From positions 124,001 through 188,000 of the forward strand of contig MU385884.1 of NCBI GenBank assembly GCA_022497145.1: a stretch of 64,000 bases of DNA, given 5' to 3'. Below are positions 1-11,829 of the stretch, one piece after another. How positions within the stretch are numbered: the first letter of the stretch is position 1; each line of letters opens with the position of its first letter. The notes beneath the pieces were generated by a model. It searched no databases and had not been told where the DNA came from. It saw only the letters and a program-made list of their open reading frames with translations. A program made the position numbers and the translations under genes. Source of the stretch: Rostrohypoxylon terebratum (taxonomy: Eukaryota > Ascomycota > Sordariomycetes > Xylariales > Hypoxylaceae).

Positions 1-1039
1 GTGTTTTGGCCACTGCGTTACGACGTCGCCTCTGATTGGCTCGATCGGTATCTACACAGCCTCACTGGGCGCCCCTCTTAGCGTCAGGGAGGAACACCAG
101 AATTTTCTTCTTTCTTTTACCAGACATGGTTAATCCTTCATTCCAGACGCTCGGGTTTTGTTGGTTGCCAAAGCCAGAGATTTTCTAGCTTGTCTGGTAT
201 CATTGTATTGGATCTGGTATCAAAGCTCAAAATCGAGCACTATTTCTCTTGGAAGTTGGTTGGTTGTGGCAGAGCGAAGTAGATGAGAGAGATGGGATGG
301 CAACTTATTTATCCCGAAGCAAAAGCGGCCTCCCACCTCATCATTCGCCTCCCACCGCGTAAGATGAATGCCTTACTGACATAGCCGCCCGCGCCCTCGT
401 CACTCCCATCCACAGAACACGTCTGTCAAGCTGCGCCCTATGTTGGGTGACCTGGGTGACGTGAAACTCAACACTTTTTTTTTTCAAACACCTACCTCCC
501 TCTTCACCATCATAGCATCTCTTCAATTCATGCCACCAAGATTCATCGACATCACAACCATATCACCGCCCAAGACAAGTGTGGAACGCATTACGGCGCA
601 TCCACCGTCTAGTGTCCGAATTATTTGAGATACCAAGTGGGCAAAGTCGCCTTCACGCAACCCCCTCTTTGCACAGCCCGCAATCCAAGAGTCGTGGTCA
701 TTCTAGGCAAACCTTGACACCAGGAGTTTGTTAAACTTCCCTGCCTCCTATCTCTTCGCCTCGGAAGTGGAAATTTCGATGAGCCTTCACACAAAGAATG
801 TCAGTCAGCATGTGCCTCGTCTAAGGCCGTTTCACCATAGCCCATCGATTTGCACATCACCTATATTATCTTCATACCTCTTCACCGAGTGACAGGGCCC
901 TAAGGAGTTGTTATGTTTATGCCAAACCATTCCCTCTTAACAACTACCAACTTCAACGCCATACCAATCTATTTACTCCCTTCACCTTGTTAATGCCAAC
1001 ACATTAAATATAAAGCTTCATCAGAGCATCTATATAAAC
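1..1039. other. upstream region of the Ca2+-ATPase gene; no gene seen
   Basis: I see no gene here. The reading frames are short (about 60 codons) and have no recognisable protein character. The last 250 bases are C/T- and A-rich with few ATGs, as expected for a fungal promoter and 5' leader. The window may begin inside the spacer of a gene further left. Confidence 0.6.
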
Positions 1040-4000
1040 ATGGCGAGTAACAACCTTGCGCCCCCTACGTTGGCGGTAGACACTCGAACACGTCCGAGGA
1101 GCGATACAAATGAGACTAGAGTGATGACCCCAGGGTCTTTCGTCTCGAACGCATCGAATATATCGAATCCTTTTTTAACACCAGCTAACTCTCATAATCC
1201 CTTCATCACACCAGCCCAATCCGACTGTGGGTCCAGCATATTATCGGTAGACCCAGAGGCAGCTCTACGTCCAGACCCAGGCACAGAAGCTGATTTTCTG
1301 GTGGAAAATAACCCTTTTGCTTTCAGTCCCGGTCAGCTGGGCAAACTCCAGAACCCAAAGTCTTTGCCCGCCTTTTCGGCTTTAGGGGGTCTGACCGGGA
1401 TAGCAAGAGGGTTACAGTCTGATATAAATGCTGGCTTAAGTGTAGACGAGACATCTGTGCGATCATCTATCACATTTGAGCAAGCAGTAAGGAGGACATC
1501 AGATAAGTTCTTATATTTACCGGAGCGGACGTCTAAGTCGGAGTCCGACTCTTTTCTCGATCGCATCAGGGTCTTTGGAAAGAACGTTTTACCAGCAAAA
1601 AAGGCGACACCGATATGGAAACTAATGTGGAATGCTTATAACGACAAAGTCATTATCTTATTAACAATAGCTGCAGTGATATCTCTCGCATTGGGTCTCT
1701 ACGAGACATTCGGAACAGTTACCGAACCAGGAGACCCCCCCTCTGTCGACTGGGTGGAGGGTGTCGCAATCATAATTGCTATTCTTATCGTCACTCTTGT
1801 GGGATCACTTAATGACTGGCAGAAAGAAAGGGCTTTTGTCAGACTAAACGCCAAAAAAGAGGATCGAGAGATCAAAGTAATTCGATCCGGAAAATCATAC
1901 ATGGTTAATGTTCACGATATACTCGTTGGAGACGTCATTCATCTTGAACAGGGAGATCTAGTCCCTGTTGATGGGGTTTTCATCAACGGCCATGACTTGA
2001 AATGCGATGAATCTTCGGCCACTGGAGAATCTGATGCCATCAAGAAGACTCCAGGTGAGCAAGTCATGGCAGCACTCGAATCAGGGGCAGATCGAAAGGG
2101 TCTAGACCCGTTTATCATTTCAGGCTCCAAGGTGCTTGAAGGAGTCGGTACATTCCTCTGCACTTCTGTGGGCGTAAACTCCAGCTTCGGGAAAATCATG
2201 ATGTCTATCCGGACCGATATCGAAGCGACTCCTCTACAGAAGAAACTTGAAAGACTCGCCGTTGCCATTGCCAAACTGGGAGGTGCTGCGGCTGGCCTTC
2301 TATTTTTCGTCCTATTGTTTCGATTCATTGCCGGTCTATCGACAGACGCCCGTACGAGCTCAGAGAAGGCCTCCTCTTTCCTGGACATTCTGATCGTCGC
2401 CGTAACCATAATTGTTGTGGCTGTGCCGGAGGGGTTGCCCCTGGCGGTTACCTTAGCGCTGGCCTTCGCCACCACCAGGCTCCTGAAGGAGAACAATCTG
2501 GTACGAGTGCTACGGGCCTGTGAGACCATGGGCAACGCTACAGCCATCTGTTCCGACAAGACTGGAACATTGACCACCAACAAGATGACAGTAGTGGCTG
2601 GCACATTCGGCCAAGCCAGCTTTGCTAAATTCGAAAGCGAGAAGTCTGGCAGCCAAACCATTTCCCAATGGGCAGCTAGCCTCATGCAAAAGACAAAAGA
2701 TGCCATCGTCCAATCGGTAGCTATCAACTCCACAGCCTTTGAGGGCGAAGAGGCTGGCCAATTCACCTTTATCGGTTCTAAGACTGAAACGGCACTGCTC
2801 CAACTGGCCAGGGATCATCTAGGAATGCAATCCCTAGCTGAAGCACGAGCAAATGAGGAGGTCGTGCAGATGATGCCTTTCGACTCTTCTAAGAAGTGTA
2901 TGGGAGCGGTCATCAAACTACGAGACGGATCTGGATATAGGCTTTTGGTTAAGGGAGCATCTGAGATTCTCCTGAATTACTGTTCCGAGAAGGCAGATGC
3001 TGAGTCACTTGCCACGGATGCTCTTACACCCGATGACCGCAGTAAATTAAGGTCTATTATTGATTCGTACGCAAAGGGTTCTCTCAGGACAATCGGAATC
3101 GTCTTCAAGGACTTTACCCAATGGCCTCCTAATTATGCGGAGATAGAAGATGGGCATGTGAAATTCGAATCGATTCTCCAAGATCTTGTTTGGCTCGGTC
3201 TGGTCGGTATCCAAGATCCTGTCCGGCCTGGCGTTCCCGAGGCTGTTCAAAAAGCACAAAATGCCGGCGTTGTCGTACGAATGGTAACTGGTGATAACGC
3301 CGTTACTGCCCAAGCGATCGCGACCGAATGTGGTATTTATACCGATGGCCTTATCATGGAGGGCCCCGATTTTAGGAGACTCAGCGATGATGAGAGGGAT
3401 GTTATAATACCGAAGTTACAGGTACTTGCACGATCATCGCCTGAGGATAAAAGGATTCTGGTCGCAAGACTCAAGGCTCTTGGAGAGACAGTTGCTGTCA
3501 CAGGAGATGGCACTAACGACGCGCCGGCGCTCAAGACTGCTGATGTCGGATTTTCGATGGGCATCTGCGGAACTGAAGTCGCTAAGGAAGCTTCGGAGAT
3601 TGTACTGATGGACGACAACTTCACCTCTATTCTAACCGCTCTTAAATGGGGGCGAGCGGTAAACGATTCAGTCCAGAAGTTCCTTCAGGTAAGTCTAAAG
3701 GAATACCATGCCCGCTACATAAAGGATAGGTATGGAATACTGACCTATTTCTAGTTTCAAATCACCGTTAATATTACTGCCGTACTTCTTGCCTTCATCT
3801 CCGCTGTTGCTGATCCCGACTCACATTCCGTACTCACCGCAGTGCAACTCCTTTGGGTTAACCTCATCATGGATACCTTCGCAGCCCTAGCACTTGCAAC
3901 CGACCCTCCTACCGAGCGAGTTCTAGACCGTGCCCCCCAACCAAAAAGCGCACCGATCATTACTATAAACATGTGGAAGATGATCATTGGACAAGCTATC

Positions 4001-4645
4001 TTCCAGCTTGCAGTCACGCTCGTTTTATACTTCGCCGGCTCCTCTATTTTGGGCTACGATCCCAACAACGACACGCAACAGACAGAGCTCAACACTATGG
4101 TCTTCAACACTTTTGTGTGGATGCAGATTTTCAACGAGTTCAACAACCGCCGCCTCGATAACAAATTCAACATATTCGAAGGCATACACCGTAACAAATT
4201 TTTCATTTTAATTAATTGTATCATGATTGGCGCTCAAGTCGCTATTATCTTCGTTGGCGGAACCGCGTTCGAGATTACGGCCATCGACGGCACACAATGG
4301 GCTATCTGCATCATCGCAGCCGCGGTGTCTCTCCCGTGGGCCGTCGTCGTTCGACTATTCCCCGACGCATGGTTTGCCGTGATTGCCAAGACGGTTGGCG
4401 CCCCAGTCGTGATAGTATACAAGTATTTCGCCAACCTGTACAGAAGGGTTAGTTCCATTTTCAGTAGATTATGGAAGAAGACCAAGAAATCGTCTCCAAA
4501 TGAAGAGAAGGGAGAAGAAAAGGAAGAATCCCAGGAGAGAGAAGCGGCTCCTGAGATTATCGTGTCTGGCGGCGACGATTACTTCCCCTCCAATCATGCA
4601 CCGGAAATACAAATAATAGAGGACTTAGAGCGAGGGCGTAAATAG
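1040..4645 (+). CDS. PMC1: P-type Ca2+-transporting ATPase, PMC1/PMCA type (vacuolar calcium pump)
   Basis: P2B-type ATPase that pumps cytosolic Ca2+ into the vacuole or out of the cell using ATP. Two exons, 1040-3688 and 3755-4645, are separated by a 66-bp intron (GTAAGT...CTGAC...CTAG) and joined in phase 0, giving 1179 residues. The product has a 190-residue N-terminal extension with two NPF(L/I)TPA motifs, then M1-M2 near residues 195-255, the actuator motif TGES at 328-331, and M4 with PEGLP. The phosphorylation motif DKTGTLT begins at Asp506 and the hinge motif TGDGTND lies at 821-827. The C-terminal transmembrane block is encoded mostly by exon 2, and an acidic/basic tail rich in E and K follows. 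Length and motif order fit the yeast Pmc1 / Neurospora NCA-2 and NCA-3 group. Which membrane it occupies cannot be told from sequence. The frame running past 3688 stops soon and is intron read-through. Confidence 0.95.
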
Positions 4646-4800
4646 ATCATGAGTATATTCATATGTATTTTTAGATAGATGATGTTTAGATATAACGACG
4701 ACAAACGAGGAAAATGACCGAAGATACTTAAATTCAACGCATTGTATCCCGGTTCGTTTGCACTTAGTGCCCAACGCTCGTACTGAATAGGGGTATGTAG

Positions 4801-7352
4801 TCACTGTTGTGAGGTTAGAAGCACCTTCGTTTTAATGCCGGAGTTCTTCGGTGGTCCTTCGGAGGAATAGTCTGATATATCATGTTGTGCTTCGGATTGA
4901 TTGGAAGCCTCAGGGGCAACTTGTCCACGAAGCACAATCCAAATTTTTCGAGCCCCGCCATCATATAACGGGTAGAAATTGGCCACCACGAGGGTGAACC
5001 AGAGGTATATGAGGGATATGACGATCCATGCTGTAAATAACTAAACACAAAATTTTAGTAGAGGCGCATTATATTCAGAACTAGTGTCAATAGAACTCAC
5101 GGTTTTGGAAAAGACTATCTTAGCACCATACATAGCAAGAGGCCAGAGAAAGACGTGCCCCAAGAGAGTGAATACGGTCCAGAACGCTGCCCATCGGCTC
5201 ATCCTATTTATATACCTCTTCATCTCAGGGCTGAACCATTCCTCGGGGTCCTCCTGGCCGGCATCTCCCGTATCTTGCTCCGATCGACGGACTTTATGGA
5301 TTTGTTTCGTGAATGCTGACCAATCGAATGAACTTGGTCGAACAAGCGACACAATCAGCGTGACAGGTAGCGGGACGAAAAATGCAGTGACGCAGCCGAA
5401 CAGACACGGCATAGTGCTACCGGTCGAAGCAACAGAGACTTCGCCGAAGTATGCGTACGCGGTTCCAAGCCAGACAGAAAGGGAGCAACACACACCCACA
5501 AGCGGCGAGACAACAGCTGCAGCTCTAGTCTGCCCTTTCCATAATAATGCAAATACTGTTGGGATACAACCGGGGTTTGTTATATTGCCAACCATATAGA
5601 GCAGCCAGGTCATATCGACACCTCCTTTATTAAAAGCCGTCGCAAGTGTAGGAATGACGATGGAGGTTGCGACAACACCGATATGGGACCATGTAATAAA
5701 CTGCTTGTCGGTAGCATTCTTGTTAAAATATGTTCCGTATATATCGAAGGATATAATAGAGCTGATAGCAATCATCTGTGCTGAAGCAATCGAGGTACAA
5801 GCCTAGTACTAAATCAGCGATGCTGGATTTTCCAAGAATCTCGCGTGGTGTTGAATTGCACGAACCATGAATATCGTGAGCAAGAGAGCCCCAGCACCGG
5901 CTTTTCCAGCAACTGCTTGCACCACATACGGTAGTACCAGCCCTGAAGTAACCTCTTCTGCCGTCATCATCTTAGAAAAGGGGATTAGTCTTAGTGTTGC
6001 ATGATTGGGGGGGGAATAGGGGTTCTTCCTTACTCTAGGATATGTAGGAAATATTTCTGTAGATTCTAATGCGACAGCAGCAAGACCTCCGAATGTTCCT
6101 ATCGCCCAAGGTACTGAAAAGGACGCGATTCCTCCTAGAACGTAGCCGGGGACGGCCGAGGCAACATTGGCTGAGAACCCCTTTTATTACGTAAGCAGAC
6201 CGAAGCATCACCGCAGAATCGCAGACTGATATTTACCTTTTGCCAAAATCCAGTGTCCATAATTACAGCTCCAAAATTAGATCTAATCGAATATTAGTGA
6301 TGGATACTCGTCAAGATTCGACAAAAACAAACATGACATGAAGTATGCCGAAATAAAGGCATTGTTCGCTCCTCATGGTCAAATGAGAGCCACCATAATT
6401 GCCTTGAACCGGACGAGTCTTGTCAGCGACTATGACGGCGTCGTAGAGAGCTCCAATTGACCCGATCTCCTTGACGACAATGATTTTAATCGTAATCCAA
6501 ACCAGAATTATCATAATAATAAAGGTATGTAGGTAGTCGGTCAGGAATGTTGCTCGTAATCCTCCAAAGTACGTATACACCCCTACACCGACCTAAAATA
6601 GGTGATTAGCTTCATCACCGTGCAGCATGGTTATGTGGGAAATAAGAGATCCTGAACTCATGGTGCCGACGTTGCTTACTTACCGGTAAAAGATATGTAC
6701 TGGCGATGACGTCCATTCCAGTCAGTGAGGTCACTGCCGCGCTCGCACCGAGTAACATGCTTGAAAAATTTAAGATATTAGTCAATAAACAAAAGACTAT
6801 CCAGATCAAGTGGGCGGTCGTCCCATATCGCACTCTGATCAACTCTAGCAACGTATGGGCATTTGGTGCACGCCGCTTCGCTTCGATAGAGATGAGTGAC
6901 AGAAAACACACCATCGTGCTCGCAGATGCGCCCCACCACACACCAAGTGCTAATCCATATTTATATGTTAGTAGCGAAGCTCCGAGAAGAGCCGTGCTAT
7001 AGAGCCAGGAGGATATCACAGCCGACGCCGTCAGCCCGGTACCAACTGTACGATTCGCAACCATAAATCTAGATCGATCCACGTGTTAGGAAGTCCGCCA
7101 ACGTCTTGGTAAACCTGCGTAAGAAGTTATACGTACGTCTCGGTAGAGTTATTGTCTTCATTAAATGATATTCTCAAAGACCTCGTAACCCAAATCATCC
7201 CTAGATCACAGTTAACCAGGGTCCTAAATGAGACACTGTTTGTAGGTATCTTCCGAGATCTTTAACCTACCTAAGGCGAAAGCAACACCGAATCCGACGA
7301 CGACGCCATAACCCGCACCTTGAGGTAACGGCGCCTGCAGCATGTCAGACAT
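4801..7352 (-). CDS. DUR3: urea active transporter, DUR3-like sodium:solute symporter family permease
   Basis: Plasma-membrane symporter of the SSS family, DUR3 branch, importing urea and in some fungi polyamines. Nine exons on the minus strand: 7352-7271, 7200-7137, 7068-6684, 6592-6333, 6282-6237, 6180-6034, 5970-5866, 5802-5101 and 5040-4801. All eight introns are 50-91 bp, start with GT and end with AG, and every junction keeps frame, giving 676 residues, close to usual DUR3 length. Diagnostic stretches are VGTGLTASAVISSW, GGLRATFLTDYLHT, a short exon ending MDTGFWQK, VPGYVLGGIASFSVPW and SAQMIAISSIISFDIY. There are about 15 hydrophobic segments and a short hydrophilic C-terminal tail. 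The start at 7352 gives MSDML; a second Met three codons on is equally possible. It is divergent from the flavin monooxygenase 562 bp away. The many exons are a family habit and no disabling lesion is seen. Confidence 0.93.
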
Positions 7353-7914
7353 GTTGAAAACGTATTAAACGATAATTTTGTAAAAGAAAAATTCACCACA
7401 CCGCTGTGAAGAACCGGTAAACTAGTAACCTAGGTACGCTAAATAGAAAGATTCAGGAAACGTTCGCCTATATATTTTCATTTCGCTTATCCCCTAATGG
7501 ATTATGTGATACACCCCGCTGCCTATAGCCTGAGATATATCTAGGATTCGAGGTACCTACCTGATAATCCTATCCTGAGGGCGTCGGCAGTATGTTACCG
7601 AATCGTCGGATCGTGCTGTGCGATAAGAAATAACTTTCCGAAAAATCGTAGGTTATGTGGCTCTGAAATGCCATATTTGATTGGATATTTAGTTGTATGT
7701 GAGGTTACATGATTCTGATGTGATTCGATGACGTGACTTGAGCTCAAATGGCGATTGCTCAATACTATCCGCTTTCGGACTCTACCTAACTTGAAGCGTA
7801 GACGACCATCACGGTTCATTATCAAGAGGATAGCTGCCATACGTACTTGAAACGCATGTTTGGGTAAACCAACGCGACAACATCAAATCCAACAACTCCA
7901 TAACCAGAAACATC
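7353..7914. promoter_or_regulatory. divergent promoter between urea permease and flavin monooxygenase
   Basis: This 562-bp spacer lies between the two divergent start codons. It holds two HGATAR sites of the kind bound by nitrogen GATA factors (AreA/NIT2), TGATAA near 7562 and CGATAA near 7620, plus several weaker GATA cores. It also contains a 15-base word (7429-7443) that recurs at 17373-17387. Shared nitrogen control of the pair is an inference. Confidence 0.45.
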
Positions 7915-9520
7915 ATGGTGGATCATGTAATTGAACCTTGCCCGAAGCAATGGATCTTGAACGCGTTCTCCATGAGTACCCCCGGCCATCTTGCCGCAGG
8001 TATGAATCCAAGCTCTTAATGAAAGGTGATGATAGCAGGATATTAAAGATTGATAGGACTTTGGAGGCATCCGCGAAATCGCAGTTCTGAATACACAGAT
8101 ATCGAATATTGGATCGACCTAGCAAAGATATTAGAAGCCGGAAAATTCCACGGCCTATTCATTGCAGATGTTCTGAGCCATTATGGAGTGTATAAAGGCG
8201 AAGGGAACATCGACCCCGGTCTTCCTGGAGCCGCTCAGCTCCCCATGAATGATCCATTGTAAGAGCGTGGGATCCTGTTCAGCTGGACGATTTATTGATA
8301 GGTAGAACAAAGTCTAGCAATCTCAGCCATGGCAGCAGCGACAAAGCATCTGTCATTCGGTGTCACAGCATCGACTACATATGAGAATCCATTCTTATTA
8401 GCACGGAGGTTTGCTACTCTCGATCATCTGACCAAAGGCCGCGTAGCTTGGAACGTTGTGACGAGCCACTTGGAATCAGCAGCAAAAAATCTCGGCCTAC
8501 CAACGCAAATTGAACACGATGAACGCTACAAAATTGCCGAGGAGTTCATTAGCTTGACATATGAGTTGTGGGAGAGTTCGTGGAGAGACGATGCTGTGGT
8601 GAAAGATGTCGAAACTAAACAATATACTATTCCTGGTCGAGTTAGAAAAATCAATCACGAGGGGTAAGCCATACCAAGAACACTATACTATTGTATATTT
8701 CTCAATTTAAAATTTCATCAGGCATTATTTCAAATCGACCGGCCCAATAACGACTGAACCGTCGATCCAGCGAACACCATTCATCTTCCAAGCCGGCGCC
8801 AGCAACGCTGGTAAGACCTTCGCGACCAAACATGCCGAGTGCATGTTCCTGCCCGGGATGACACCAGAAGCGGTCAGAAGATCCGTTGATGACATTCGTC
8901 GACTAGCAGTGGAAAACGGACGCGATCCGTCACGGATCAAACTTATTACCGGGGTCTTGATCATTGTCGACGAGACGGACGAGAAAGCTCAAGCTAAATA
9001 CGACGATTACCTGCAGTACGCAGACCTTGAAGGAACGATGACTCTTTTCGGAGGGTGGACCGGGGTGGATTTGGATAAGTGGGATGACAACGAGGACTTC
9101 AAATTTTCCGGCCCTGGAGCAATTCAGAGCATGATTTCGTCATGGACTGCTACGGTGCCGGGAACCCAGGACGTGAAATGGACGAAGAGGAGGATCGCTC
9201 AGGAGCTGGCGGTGGGAGGCGCACATCCTCGGGCCATCGGATCACCAAAGACGGTGGCGGATTTGCTGCAGAAATGGATAGACGAAGCAGATATCGATGG
9301 ATTTAATATCTCGTACGCCGTCAACCCGGGAGACTTCGAGGACATTATCAAGTATCTCCTTCCAGAGCTACGGGCTAGGGGGGTATTTTGGGATGATTAC
9401 GTTGCTGACACAACGCGGGAGAACTATTTCCAGGATGGACTTGGACCCAGATTGAGAGATGATCACCCGGGATCTAGATACAAGTGGCCAGCGGGGATAA
9501 ATACATCTGATAGACTGTAG
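7915..9520 (+). CDS. FMN-dependent monooxygenase, NtaA/SnaA/DszA (bacterial luciferase-like) family
   Basis: Flavin-utilising monooxygenase that oxygenates a small amine, thioether or sulfonate using FMNH2 from a separate reductase; the real substrate is unknown. Four exons, 7915-7999, 8057-8258, 8313-8663 and 8722-9520, have introns of 54-58 bp and join in frame to 478 residues, the usual family length of about 450-480. Supporting stretches are KQWILNAFSMSTPGH at the N-terminus, YTDIEYWIDLAKILEAGKF, FIADVL, NDPFLAISAMAAAT, LDHLTKGRVAWNVVTS (a family signature), PFIFQAGASNAGK and the C-terminal FNISYAVNPGDFEDI. The third exon uses the AAAG acceptor at 8312, because the earlier TAG acceptor would bring in a stop codon. 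The start ATG at 7915 is the first in frame with the conserved N-terminus. It is divergent from the DUR3-like gene, so the transporter may supply a nitrogen compound for it (inference). Confidence 0.92.
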
Positions 9521-11829
9521 ATATTGTGGCTTGTTTACCTAGCTAATGATTTTTATTCCTGAGGTTGCTGTCTCCGCCAACAAGACGGGATAATCGATTG
9601 ATAAAAGAAGTTGTAGTGAAGAGAGGTTTTAAAAACCCACTTCTCTGAGCCAAAATCTTACTTACCAACCTCCACAGTGCTCATCGCACTTGCTTATTCC
9701 GCACCTTGATACTTTCCACCTGGTCGCCAGGTGCCTGGAGAAAGGAATTAAGAAGGACGAAAAGATGTTGTATTACTTGTGTGGAAGAAACTAATTAAAC
9801 CCTATGAGGTGCCAGTAGTGGCTTCCCTTCTTACTCCCCTATCACCTGGTGATGGTTTTGGGTGGTACTTGTGTCACCAAGTTACCAAGTAACAGGTAAC
9901 TACTGAGGTAGCTACACCCACACCCCCATTTTCCACCCCACTTCCAAGTACATATGTACGTACCTTAGTATGTACACAGTACATACATAACATTCAATGC
10001 ATGTAGGTGCCTGAGGTAGGAGAGCCAATGCTTTCATCGGAAACGTACCCGTATAAACTATCTAAAAAGATGCAATGTCGTATGAAAGGTAGGTGCGAGA
10101 GCCAATCAACAAATTCAGTACGATACAAGTAGAAGTAAAGGAACTAGTAGTACCAGTTGGCAATTTCGTAAATGCGCTTCGCGAGTCGTTTCCTACCTAC
10201 GAAACTTCCTCAGATTCAAAAGATCTATATATAGCTGAGGTGTAGTACGGTGTACCTGTATACATGTACCCCAGATTTATCGGAAATTTAAATCTGCACA
10301 GTAGATCGAAGTTTTAGCCAATCATCGTATTGCCAAGACCCCCCTTTCAACCACAACGTCTTATTATTCTTATCATTATCTATAATCGATCGTCTATAGA
10401 AATTCATGGGTTGAAGAATCAGTATGAATATGATGATACTTAGGTGCTTCGATTTATCTGTCTTTCCGCTAGATTCTAGTCAACTTCGGAGAAGAAATAC
10501 GTATGGCCAACCAATACACCGATTGGCTGTTAGGCTAGGTAACAAGTCGTCACGCATCCATCTATAGGGGCATTATATGGACATCGCTTACTTGCTAGAT
10601 TGTAGCATATGGTGGTGTTATAGCCCGAATTTGCACTATCATCTGATATATACAATAGAATGATCATCAAGGAAGTTTGTACCTGTGTACCTGTGCGCAC
10701 GAGTGCCTAGCACGTGTATACGTGAGTAGGATGGTTTCCCCTACTCAAGTCGACGTGGAATTTCTTTTTTCAGATACCACGTCCCTTGCTACCATGGCAT
10801 GTACGGTGGGTAGTAGGATCATAAGAGTGAGCCCTAGATTGATTAATTGATTGATTGATTTCGACGTAAAGATGAAGTACATTTATGTAGAGTAAGTATG
10901 TAGGACCTAGGTACAAGAGGTGCAAGAGGTGTAAAAATTGATCGGGATAGCTTCACTTTAGTGGGCCAACCAGGGAGGCAAATGACAATTCAAGTCCTTC
11001 GAAGCATCGATAATACATACATACCTATGTAGGTATGTATGTATGTATGTATGTATGTATTCGATGTTAGAATAACAGACCAGGTTATGTACATACGCAG
11101 GTACCGATGGGTGCTAATGAGGAGATAGCCACTAACACTGTACCAATTGACTCATAAAGTGATCGCACCTTCCTCGAAATCAATGCTGGATATCGACTCG
11201 CACTGACCTATCTCATGAATGTTTGTACTGTCCTTCCTTCCCTTTCTGCCCTTGCTGTACATCCACTTGTAGCGTACATACCGTACATACCCAGTACTGA
11301 CTGATCTGACCGCCCGGGACGGTGACGAGGGGAAAGCATTTAACTCCCTCCCTTCCACTCACATTTTCAATCTTCCTTTCCTCTCTTTTTTTCCTTGTGT
11401 GCTCTCAGATTCATTCTACCAACTGACCGCTTAGTTTACCAAAGCCATCAGTTTTCATCTCAAGAAAGATATCATTGCACGCTCATACACAATCTATCTA
11501 TTCTCTCCCATCCGATTTACCATCATCATCCCTCTTTCTACCCGCCATCCTCATTTACATCTTCCCTACTACCTCATACCATACACCATACTGCGATCTT
11601 ACCATCGCATCCTTACCCTCGCGCTACTTTGCGCTTTCTATCCTCCCGAGTATTTGTCTGGAGCTACCAGACTCAGACACCTATTAGGTTTTCGTGTTCT
11701 GTGGCGCGGTGTAAGCGCATTACCTATTTTTTTTTCCATCATCACCCATATCCTCTCTATACCGTACATTCCCATCTTCCACCTCCCACCTCCCACCTCC
11801 ATATCCCATCATCTTGTCTGTCAAGCAAG
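9521..11829. other. 2.3-kb spacer, repeat-word rich; pyrimidine-rich leader at its end
   Basis: No gene is seen. The first 1.8 kb is AT-rich and full of TACCTA/TAGGTA and ACGTAC words, short palindromes and a GTAT microsatellite. From about 11390 to 11829 the plus strand becomes strongly C/T-rich with almost no ATG, which looks like the transcription start region and 5' leader of the gene starting at 11830. An open frame through the leader has no in-frame ATG before 11830. Confidence 0.55.
11033..11060. repeat. (GTAT)n microsatellite
   Basis: Seven tandem GTAT units. They are preceded by an inverted ATAC run from 11013 centred on CCTATGTAGG, so the whole stretch can fold into a hairpin. Confidence 0.9.

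Noticed and set aside
1939..2766. 275-codon open frame on the minus strand
   Set aside because: It lies wholly antisense to the Ca2+-ATPase catalytic core and has no family character; it is a shadow of the codon pattern of the real gene.
8301..8312. acceptor at 8300 (TTGATAG) for monooxygenase exon 3
   Set aside because: Using it brings an in-frame TAG immediately; the AAAG acceptor at 8312 restores the conserved NDPFLAISAMAA sequence.
7915..9520. horizontal transfer of the flavin monooxygenase from bacteria
   Set aside because: The gene has three typical fungal introns and local codon usage, and the family is widespread in fungi, so nothing in the sequence requires recent transfer.
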